A stretch of 27,005 nucleotides of DNA from JASEGV01 sp037443545 (lineage in GTDB: Bacteria > Bacteroidota > Ignavibacteria > UBA10030 > BY39). Position numbers and translations under genes: made by a program. Location of the stretch: NCBI GenBank assembly GCA_037443545.1, contig JBBIOD010000019.1, positions 1 through 27,005 of the forward strand. The letters are read 5' to 3'. Shown one piece after another: positions 1 to 6,768 of the stretch; the first letter of the stretch is position 1, and each line of letters begins with the position of its first letter. The notes under the pieces were generated by a model. It saw only the letters and a program-made list of their open reading frames with translations. It was not told where the DNA came from and did no database searches.

Positions 1-713
1 GTTGATATTCCGAAACGTCCGAAGCTCAATTGAATCCCGAGTGTGAATGAATGAATGTCGAAATATCGACCAGTAACGCGAACACCAGGAATTGCTTCTA
101 CAACAGCACCGTAACTCCAGGCTCCTTGTTTTAAAGTTTGTGAGTTCTGAATTGAATAGTCGGTGAAAAGAGTAAGTAACTCGTTGGCGAAGGGGCGAAC
201 TGCTAAATCAATAACTCCTTCTTTTCTATCAACTTTTGTAAATGTCCCCATAGCCCCAACCGATAAATACGGAACCGGTCGGAAAAGTGAACCGACGGAA
301 ATTATTTTTCTCCGCTGAAAATACTTAGTGTCGCCTGACGACCATCCGACACCAAGTCCGAAGGCTGTTGTCTTATCCCCAAAACCAAGAGACATGCGAT
401 AATCAGTTACCGACTTTCCCGGTTCCCTTTGGTGGACCAAACCAAATCCAAAATTTTGTATTGCACTAAATAAACCCCAACGATTAAAGTCGTTCCACTT
501 GCGCGCTGCATCCGACCAAGTGAACATCAAATCGGGCTGGCGGATGTAAGTTAGTAATGCAGGATTATCGTAGCCGTACAATCCGAATTTCATCGCACCG
601 GGAGATGTAAGAAGAAAGTCGTTCCGCGACTGATAATCTATAAAACCGTTTTGAGCATATAAAACATTTACAGAAATAAGAAATAAGAAAAATATTAATT
701 TAAAGATTTTCAT
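1..713 (-). CDS. Exported SppA-like protein, N-terminal part (cut by window edge)
   Basis: The frame is open from an ATG at 713 to base 1, giving 237 residues of a longer protein. A good ribosome site (AAGGAG, 720-725) sits six bases before the ATG. Residues 1-20 are a signal peptide ending LYA before QNGF. The rest alternates short hydrophobic and polar strands with many Gly and aromatic residues, as in an outer-membrane beta-barrel or similar all-beta domain. The segments FLLTSPGAMKFGLYGYDNPA and VVEAIPGVRVTGRYF recall, from memory, the long N-terminal extension of signal peptide peptidase SppA in Ignavibacteria and Chlorobi; the catalytic region would lie outside the window. That assignment is tentative, but export and beta structure are well supported. 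It is the last visible gene of the minus-strand envelope cluster, 92 bases after the coiled-coil gene. Confidence 0.5.
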   Translation of the reverse strand, partial: MKIFKLIFFLFLISVNVLYAQNGFIDYQSRNDFLLTSPGAMKFGLYGYDNPALLTYIRQPDLMFTWSDAARKWNDFNRWGLFSAIQNFGFGLVHQREPGKSVTDYRMSLGFGDKTTAFGLGVGWSSGDTKYFQRRKIISVGSLFRPVPYLSVGAMGTFTKVDRKEGVIDLAVRPFANELLTLFTDYSIQNSQTLKQGAWSYGAVVEAIPGVRVTGRYFDIHSFTLGIQLSFGRFGIS

Positions 714-805
714 AAATAACTCCTTTGATTTTTTTGGTTGTAACGAAAGCATCGTAAAAATGTTTCACTTATGCGATTCTGTCGTTTCGTGTTGAATGGG
801 ATAAG

Positions 806-2302
806 TTATGCTTGTTGTTTTATTTTTTGTTCTAACTGCTGATGCAGATCGTGCGAAATATTCAATTCCTGTCGGATAATTTCGAGCCGGCGTTGTTCTT
901 CGGGTTTGATTGAACCTTTACGCAAACATTCGCGTAAATTTTCTTCATAGCTGAGTATTTGAATTTCTCGTTCGAACTTTTCGTGTTCGTCTTTTGTAAT
1001 GTCTAACTCAGCTTTGCGTGTCTCGATACATGCAAGTTCCTCGACTGTCGGAGTCCCCTCTATCCAGGCATCTTTTAAAGTCCTTTTATAAGATTCATAT
1101 AAAAAATCTTTCGAAACCACTTTTCCTTTTTCATAATTTTTTTCCCCTAACTTCATTAGTTCTCGTTTGAAGAGTTCCTCGAGCGTGAGAGCTTCTTCGT
1201 TATTAGAGTCTATCAATAATACTTTTGCAATTTGCACCGAAGCCTCTTCAAATTTTCCGATCATAATTAGTTCTTTGCCGGCACCTAAATGTTCAATTAT
1301 TTTTTTATTCTTAGCCAGCTCGATACCTTCCTGTTCTGCTGCTTTTAAAAATTCATCTTCTCGTTTCTTGCGACGTTCTTCTTTATCACGTCGAAGTTTT
1401 TCTTCAGCTTCTTTCCTTCTGCGTTCTTCTTCCTCGCGTCGAAACTTTTCTTCGGTTTCTTTCTTTCTCCGTTCTTCTTCCTCACGTCGAAGTTTTTCTT
1501 CTTTTTCCCTCTTTCTAAGTTCCTCCTCTTTTTTTCGAAGTTCTTCTTCCTTCTTTTTCTGCTCTATTTCGAGTCTATGCTTTTCTTCCAACTCTCTTCG
1601 GAGTACTTCCTCCTTCCGAAGTTTTTCGACTTCGGCGGCTTTTCGTTGAGCTTCTATAAGGCGGTTTTTTTCTTCCTCTTCTTTTCTGATTTCTTCAATT
1701 CGAACTTTTTCATCTTCTTCAGCGCGTTTACGAATTTCTTCTTCTAATTTGCGGCGTTCTTCTTCGATAGGAAGGAGCCCTTTTTCTAAACGCTTTTGTC
1801 TTTCTTCGGCGGCTTTTATTGTACTTTCGTCTGTCTCAGAATCTGGTTTCTTCTTAATTTTAGAATCGAACTTACGCTTCTCTTCATCTTCTGCAATGCG
1901 GAGAATTTCAAGTTCACTCGCTCGGCGGCGCAGTTCCTCCTCAGCTTTTTTTCGAGCGTCTTCAGCAAGTCGTTTAGCTTCGTGAATTTCCTGCTGTTTT
2001 TTGTCTTTTAATTTTTGCCGGGCTTTTTCCTGCGTCTTCTGCCTAATATCCTCAAGAGATTTCTTCTCTTCGGTAGCGATTGAATCCATTTGATCCATTT
2101 CTCGCTGTTGCTCTAAACTATTATTAATCCTGTCCTTATATGCAAGAGCATAAAAATTTTCAGGATCAATTTCTATCGCAAGCTCAACCGCTTCAAGGGC
2201 TTTCTGATATTCACCGGCTTTAAAAAATTTATCCGCTGTTTTAAGTTGATCGCCTGCGATTCTTCGCCTCTCATCCTTGCTTAATGTTTTATCGCCTTTC
2301 AT
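806..2302 (-). CDS. Coiled-coil/TPR protein with a tandem C-terminal helical repeat
   Basis: I do not recognise a named family. This is a 498-residue cytosolic-type protein with no signal peptide or membrane segment. Residues about 17-55 form one TPR unit (FFKAGEYQKALEAVELAIEI). Residues about 70-325 are an almost pure Glu/Lys/Arg coiled coil that includes three 16-residue repeats. Residues about 335-385 contain a second TPR-like unit (IGKFEEASVQIAKVLLIDS). The C-terminus is a tandem pair of about 47-residue repeats (404-450 and 451-493) sharing the pattern SYxxxLxxxxxxGxxxxEExxxLExxRxELxI. The start lies 15 bases after the stop of the 811-residue gene, which shares its coiled-coil plus TPR design, so the two are probably co-transcribed and may interact. 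A scaffold or adaptor role is inference. Confidence 0.85.
   Translation of the reverse strand: MKGDKTLSKDERRRIAGDQLKTADKFFKAGEYQKALEAVELAIEIDPENFYALAYKDRINNSLEQQREMDQMDSIATEEKKSLEDIRQKTQEKARQKLKDKKQQEIHEAKRLAEDARKKAEEELRRRASELEILRIAEDEEKRKFDSKIKKKPDSETDESTIKAAEERQKRLEKGLLPIEEERRKLEEEIRKRAEEDEKVRIEEIRKEEEEKNRLIEAQRKAAEVEKLRKEEVLRRELEEKHRLEIEQKKKEEELRKKEEELRKREKEEKLRREEEERRKKETEEKFRREEEERRRKEAEEKLRRDKEERRKKREDEFLKAAEQEGIELAKNKKIIEHLGAGKELIMIGKFEEASVQIAKVLLIDSNNEEALTLEELFKRELMKLGEKNYEKGKVVSKDFLYESYKRTLKDAWIEGTPTVEELACIETRKAELDITKDEHEKFEREIQILSYEENLRECLRKGSIKPEEQRRLEIIRQELNISHDLHQQLEQKIKQQA
824..1093 (-). repeat. Two tandem 47-residue helical repeats inside the coiled-coil/TPR gene
   Basis: Repeat 1 (residues 404-450) and repeat 2 (451-493) align without gaps: both begin SY, have Gly at position 13, a Glu pair at about 18-19, R-x-E-L at about 26-30, then I-x-x-D/E-x-H and a final E-x-x-I. 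They look like helix-loop-helix pairs. The DNA of the two copies has diverged, so this is an old protein-level duplication, not a recent DNA repeat. Confidence 0.75.
1358..1501 (-). repeat. Three tandem 48-bp repeats coding for a Glu/Lys/Arg coiled coil
   Basis: Units 1358-1405, 1406-1453 and 1454-1501 each end in a form of tcgaa(g/a)(t/c)ttttcttc and have exactly 48-bp spacing. Each encodes a 16-residue unit of the type EEKLRREEEERRKKET. The high DNA similarity points to recent slippage or recombination, so copy number may differ between strains. Confidence 0.8.
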
Positions 2303-2317
2303 ATTGTATCTTCTATT

Positions 2318-4753
2318 TTATTTTTCTCTCAATCGGATTGCACCGAAAAATTCAGGTGTCTTCCGTAAATTATAAAAATCGATATCCAATATTTCTTCGG
2401 TACTGTAATGTAACGATACAGCTTTTTGTAATTTATCTAAAGCCTTGCTGAACGCCTGTTCGGGATTGCGTTTGTTTTTGGTTGTAACTTTTAGTGTATC
2501 GCTACGTCCGCCCTGTATCGCATACATCCGGGCGGCTTTATAATTAATTTCATAATTATCCGGCGCCAATGCTATGGCTCTTTGTGATAGTTTTTCAGCA
2601 TCAGCAAATCGCCCCATACGAGTGTAAATTAATGCACGATAAATTTCCAGATTAGCATCGTTCGGCTTCTTAGTTAATTCTAATTCTACGAGATCAAGAG
2701 CCTTAATTAAAAGCGGCATTGCATCCTTCGATTGTCCGATCCCCTGATATAATCGCGCTAACTTATATCTGCTATCATAATCTTTTGGATTTTGAAAAAT
2801 TAAATTTTCGAAGATTCTCACAAGTCGGTACGAATATTTTATAAGCAAGGCAGGATCGGACATTATCACGCCCGAAACATAGTTACTAATGTATGCAGAA
2901 CTATCTTCCGTTAGCGGTAAGAATGTATTATAAATAGATAATGCATCATTATATTCTTCTTTCAGTTGATGTGCGGCTGTTATTAATTTAATTATTTCAG
3001 GATTGAACGGATCAAGATTGTAAGCTTTGGCTAAAGCATCGATAGCGTCGGAATATTTTCCTGTAAAAATATAAAGCTTACCGATAGCTGTATAATTTTC
3101 TGAAATATTCGGATTTAATTTTATTAACAAGTTCAACTCTGAATTAGCTGCATCGAACCGTTTATTATAAATGTTCAGTATCCCGAGATAACGTTTTGTT
3201 TGAACCGATTTATAAGTGGAAATATCGGCACGCTGAAGCATATCTTCGGCTTTAGCAAACACTTTCTTTGATTTATTCCACCCATTTTCAATTTTTAAAA
3301 TCGATGCGTAACCGCTTGCAGCAAAGGCATCCGTAAAGCTATTATCTTCCGAGGCCGCATAATCGAATAATTGTTCAGCGTTTTCACAACTTTCGAGTGT
3401 ATTCCGATGGAGTAATTCGAGTCCTCGCAGGTACAATAAAAATGCAGTATTATTGCTTGTAGAAATCCTGAATGCCTGTTGATTTTGTTCAAGACCTTCA
3501 ATACGAAATTCATCAGCCATCTTTTTACATATTTCAGCAGGAATTTCATTTATAAGGTTTTCATCTTTCCGTATCTGTTTATTCCATATAACATTGTTCG
3601 CTGAATCTTTTAAAGATAAATCGACGATACGTTGTTTGTCCGATCGCGATATTACTCCTTCTAATCGATAATTAAATCCGGCGGCGGCAATCGAATTGTT
3701 TATATTGGTTGAATAATTTTCCAGTCTCCTGATTGATGAAATACCCATCGTCCGAAAACCGGGTATTGTAGCAATGCGGTTTGAAATTTCTTGAGACAAT
3801 GCCTTACCGAGAATGTCGTCTTCTAATATTCCGGTGCTGCTTTTAAAGGATTTGATTGCAATAGATGGGACTGGAGGGAATATTATTGGAATGAGTTGTG
3901 AAATTATAATACCCGCCACGACAACTGCAACCATACTAAGAGCAAGCCATGGAACTCTTCGGGGAGTTTTAAACTGCGGAGGAGGATGTTTGATTTCGAC
4001 AACTTTTTCGATTTCTTTTTCTTCGACCCCTTGTGTTGTCTCATTTTCTTCTTCGACTATTGGCTCAAAAATTTGATGAATAGCTGTTATTTTTTTTCTT
4101 AGCGCTAATGCCTCGGCGTGATGAGAATCGTGCACAAGGGCTTTGGCAATTTCAATTAAAGCACGGTCATAATCGCCCCTATCCATATGAAGTTTTGCTT
4201 CTTCAAGCATCGCTTGAATGCGTGTTTCCCGTTCCTCTCGCTTCCGGGCCTCTTCTTCTTCTCTACGAGCCCTTTCTTCTTCTTGACTGAGTCGGTCTAA
4301 TTCCTCACGAAGCCGGCGTTCTTCATCAAGCCTTCTTTTCTCTTCTTCAATCAGGCGAAGTCGCTCTTCTTCCAACCTACTTTTCTCTTGTTTAATTCTG
4401 AGGCGTTCTTCTTCTTCCCGGCGGCGTTGCTCTTCCTCTTCTTGTTTTGCCCTTTCTTCCTCGTTGTGTTTTCTAATTTCTATTTTTCTTGCTCGTTCAA
4501 TTTTTAAAATACGTTGTATCGCAACCTCTCTATCTAATAAAACATTTTCCGAATTCTTTCGATGTTTTTCAGCCTCGGCCAATTTGCCTTCGTACTGACT
4601 GAAAAAATCCTGATACCTTATTCGTGCAAATTCTCCTACAGTCCTCTCTAATTCTCCAATTCGGCGCAATTCTTCGGCTTCAGCTTTCAGTCGAACCGCC
4701 TCGGCACGTTTCTTTAGGTCTTCACTAATTTCAAAACTGATAGTATTTGTCAT
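2318..4753 (-). CDS. Membrane protein: coiled coil, TPR, one membrane helix, TolB-N-like domain, TPR array
   Basis: This 811-residue protein has clear layers. Residues 1-185 are charged and helical, with a dense Glu/Arg coiled coil at about 90-180. Residues 182-222 form a TPR-like pair (MDRGDYDRALIEIAKALVHDS). Residues about 269-291 are a single membrane helix preceded by PRRVPW. Residues about 297-415 resemble the TolB amino-terminal/FlgO-like domain often found behind class III adenylate cyclases: a multimer of short strands with an RLEGVISR-type strand and IPAEICKKMADEF helix. Residues about 430-790 are a TPR array, for example YTAIGKLYIFTGKYSDAIDA. By the charge pattern the N-terminus is cytoplasmic and the TolB-N/TPR part is outside the inner membrane. 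A strong promoter (4785-4813) lies just upstream. The function is unknown; a trans-envelope scaffold is inference. Confidence 0.85.
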   Translation of the reverse strand: MTNTISFEISEDLKKRAEAVRLKAEAEELRRIGELERTVGEFARIRYQDFFSQYEGKLAEAEKHRKNSENVLLDREVAIQRILKIERARKIEIRKHNEEERAKQEEEEQRRREEEERLRIKQEKSRLEEERLRLIEEEKRRLDEERRLREELDRLSQEEERARREEEEARKREERETRIQAMLEEAKLHMDRGDYDRALIEIAKALVHDSHHAEALALRKKITAIHQIFEPIVEEENETTQGVEEKEIEKVVEIKHPPPQFKTPRRVPWLALSMVAVVVAGIIISQLIPIIFPPVPSIAIKSFKSSTGILEDDILGKALSQEISNRIATIPGFRTMGISSIRRLENYSTNINNSIAAAGFNYRLEGVISRSDKQRIVDLSLKDSANNVIWNKQIRKDENLINEIPAEICKKMADEFRIEGLEQNQQAFRISTSNNTAFLLYLRGLELLHRNTLESCENAEQLFDYAASEDNSFTDAFAASGYASILKIENGWNKSKKVFAKAEDMLQRADISTYKSVQTKRYLGILNIYNKRFDAANSELNLLIKLNPNISENYTAIGKLYIFTGKYSDAIDALAKAYNLDPFNPEIIKLITAAHQLKEEYNDALSIYNTFLPLTEDSSAYISNYVSGVIMSDPALLIKYSYRLVRIFENLIFQNPKDYDSRYKLARLYQGIGQSKDAMPLLIKALDLVELELTKKPNDANLEIYRALIYTRMGRFADAEKLSQRAIALAPDNYEINYKAARMYAIQGGRSDTLKVTTKNKRNPEQAFSKALDKLQKAVSLHYSTEEILDIDFYNLRKTPEFFGAIRLREK

Positions 4754-4784
4754 TTTGTAAGCCTATGGTAATATATTTTTAAAA

Positions 4785-4813
4785 AATATATCGAAAACAG
4801 ACGTGAATGTCAA
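4785..4813 (-). promoter_or_regulatory. Strong sigma-70-type promoter before the 811-residue TPR gene
   Basis: On the minus strand a perfect -35 TTGACA (4808-4813) is followed by a 17-base spacer and a -10 TATATT (4785-4790). Transcription would start near 4778, giving a leader of about 25 bases. An AT-only near-palindrome (4771-4791) overlaps the -10 and start region. It lies in the 72-base gap after the PEGA gene, so it can drive the coiled-coil/TPR genes apart from the upstream train. Confidence 0.65.
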
Positions 4814-4825
4814 ACACCCTAACGA

Positions 4826-5605
4826 CTATTTCGATAATAATAAATATGTTAACAAAAAACTACTGACCTGAGTAACTGCTAAGGAGATTCCCGAATAAGT
4901 ATCGAGTTTGTGGACTTTTGTTAATAAACTTGCATTTCCACTTTTGCGATAACTTTTATAGTACTCATCAGCCTTAATTTTTGTATAAACTGCCGTCGCT
5001 CCGAACAGAACCGCACCACCAGCCGCCACATAAACCGACACATGAAGTTTATTCCCATCTTTGGATAAATATTTATTTTGATGGTTAAAAATATTTTGTT
5101 CCTCCGGTCGAAGTTCTACGTCGATTTTCGAATTGTTTTTGTCGATCGGAATTGTAATTTTTTCGTAACCGGGTTTATCAAGAGTTATTAAATTGAAATC
5201 CGATTTTGAATAAAACACTGTTGGCGTTCCTCCAATCAACGAATCTTTGTAATAAACATCAGCTCCCGAAGGTAAGGAAGAAATGAACCAGATATGATCA
5301 AGTTCGATATGCTTTACAAAATTTTGATTCAGTTGAATTTGGATCGAATCGATATATGATTTCGAAAACCAACTACGTTCGTCAGGACTTAAAACCCTCA
5401 GGACATAAAAACCGGGCTTAACAGTATAATTCTCCAATGGTGTATAACCCACTAATGTTGTATCTAAAAATATTTTTGCATTGTGTATATTACAATAAAT
5501 GGAAATCCTCGATTCAGCGACCGCCACATTATCATGAGAGCGAGTAGGCGTAGAGATGAATATTATGAAGCAAAAATAAGTTATATATTTTAGTATTGAT
5601 TTCAT
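4826..5605 (-). CDS. PEGA-domain envelope protein
   Basis: This 259-residue protein has an N-terminal signal peptide (hydrophobic YITYFCFIIFIST). Two PEGA-type beta-sandwich repeats follow, at about residues 32-85 (IFLDTTLVGYTPL with a following VKPGFYVLRV) and 105-160 (ADVYYKDSLIGGTPTVFY and LDKPGYEKITI). The last 70 residues hold two hydrophobic helices (VYVAAGGAVLFGATAVYT and LAVTQVSSFLLTYLLL) linked by a polar stretch with YYKSYRKSGN, a common tail of PEGA proteins in this phylum. PEGA domains are thought to bind surface or cell-wall partners. The start ATG overlaps the stop of the PQQ-propeller gene by four bases (ATGA), so translation is coupled. Role: an envelope accessory protein, partner unknown. 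Confidence 0.8.
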   Translation of the reverse strand: MKSILKYITYFCFIIFISTPTRSHDNVAVAESRISIYCNIHNAKIFLDTTLVGYTPLENYTVKPGFYVLRVLSPDERSWFSKSYIDSIQIQLNQNFVKHIELDHIWFISSLPSGADVYYKDSLIGGTPTVFYSKSDFNLITLDKPGYEKITIPIDKNNSKIDVELRPEEQNIFNHQNKYLSKDGNKLHVSVYVAAGGAVLFGATAVYTKIKADEYYKSYRKSGNASLLTKVHKLDTYSGISLAVTQVSSFLLTYLLLSK

Positions 5606-6768
5606 TTGAGGTCGGCGATGCTTTCAACGAAAGCCGTAACAATTTGATTGTCGGTTAAAACAAAGAGGTAACCACCCCAAACGACAGGAGTTGATTTAAT
5701 TCGACTTTTCATGAGATAAGACCAAACAAGGTTGCCCGTATGGATATCGAGAGCATACAATTTTTTATCGAGCGAGCCAATGTAAAGGATGTTGCCAGAT
5801 ATGAGGGATGCAGCATAAAAATTACTTTGAGCTTTAAAACTCCATTTCTCCGTACCATCTTTTATATCTAAACACCTCAACATTCCATCAGAAGACCCGG
5901 CATAAACGAACGAATCCGAAACCGCTTGGGACGAAAAAATAGGAGCTGAAAAATTTTTCTTCCAAATCAAATTACCATCCGCAATATTCACACAATATAA
6001 ATATCCGTCGAGCGAGCCAAACACAACAGCATTTCCAACTATAGATGGCGACGAAAAAATACTCTTCTCGGTTGTAAATTTCCATTTAAAATTACCGTTA
6101 TCAATATCAACGGCGTATAGATTACCATCGTCGCTGCCTACAACAACAGTGTTTCCATCGGTAGCCGGAGCCGACCGCATTGGTTTCACATTTTTTTTAG
6201 CCGCCACAAACTCCCAATTAAGGATTCCTGTTCGAGCATTAATTGCTGATAATTTGCCTTCAAGAGATGTAACAAAAACCTGTCTATCATAAAGCAAAGG
6301 GGCAGTTTCAATTTGACCAGCATTTACTGTCCACTCAAACTTACCGTTGAGTAGATCGAATTTTCCGAGTGTTTTACTATTATTCAGCATAGCGATATAC
6401 ACACTTCCTGTGGTCAAAGCAACCGACCCGGAAATCGCTGTTCCAAATTTTTGCTTTTTAATTTTTTTGCCGGACTGGATATCGACTAAATGTAAATCGC
6501 CGCGTAAATTACCGACGAATAGAATGCTATCGGCTGCAGTTACCGAGTATGGTCCGAACCCTGCCTCGGCGTCATACTCCCAAACCGGTACGAGGGGCGG
6601 TTTTAATCCTATTTTGCTGTAGTTCGTCCGGAGATGGCTGCCGCCATATTGAACCCAATCGGTCGCTCGCGGTTTAATTTGTTTTGTTACTTTGATTACA
6701 CTGCAACTGAGCGAGTATAGTGTAACCATAATACACATCATGAAAATATAAAGTTTAAATTTTTTCAT
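5602..6768 (-). CDS. PQQ-type (BamB-like) beta-propeller lipoprotein
   Basis: This 388-residue protein begins with a signal sequence and Cys22 in YSLSC, a loose lipobox, so it is probably a lipoprotein. From about residue 60 to the end it carries six or seven PQQ-like propeller blades with the usual pattern of V-x-x-GS-x-DGxLYAxDxxxGxxxWxF. Examples are VVVGSDDGNLYAVDIDNG, VVFGSLDGYLYCVNIADG and LYIGSLDKKLYALDIHTG. The family includes BamB, which helps outer-membrane barrel assembly, and PQQ dehydrogenases; none of the dehydrogenase heme or cofactor features are seen here. Its ATG directly follows the stop of the metallopeptidase/barrel gene (TAAATG) and its stop overlaps the PEGA start. This suggests the three products work together at the outer membrane. 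A structural rather than enzymatic role is inferred. Confidence 0.85.
   Translation of the reverse strand: MKKFKLYIFMMCIMVTLYSLSCSVIKVTKQIKPRATDWVQYGGSHLRTNYSKIGLKPPLVPVWEYDAEAGFGPYSVTAADSILFVGNLRGDLHLVDIQSGKKIKKQKFGTAISGSVALTTGSVYIAMLNNSKTLGKFDLLNGKFEWTVNAGQIETAPLLYDRQVFVTSLEGKLSAINARTGILNWEFVAAKKNVKPMRSAPATDGNTVVVGSDDGNLYAVDIDNGNFKWKFTTEKSIFSSPSIVGNAVVFGSLDGYLYCVNIADGNLIWKKNFSAPIFSSQAVSDSFVYAGSSDGMLRCLDIKDGTEKWSFKAQSNFYAASLISGNILYIGSLDKKLYALDIHTGNLVWSYLMKSRIKSTPVVWGGYLFVLTDNQIVTAFVESIADLK

Noticed and set aside
714..805. Possible hairpin (AACGAAA ... TTTCGTG) after the coiled-coil gene as a terminator
   Set aside because: The arms are far apart and imperfect, and no T-run follows on the minus strand.
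1167..2011. Ser/Phe-rich open frames on the plus strand
   Set aside because: They are the antisense of the Glu/Lys/Arg coiled coil (gaa/aag codons read as ttc/ctt) and have no ribosome site or family features.
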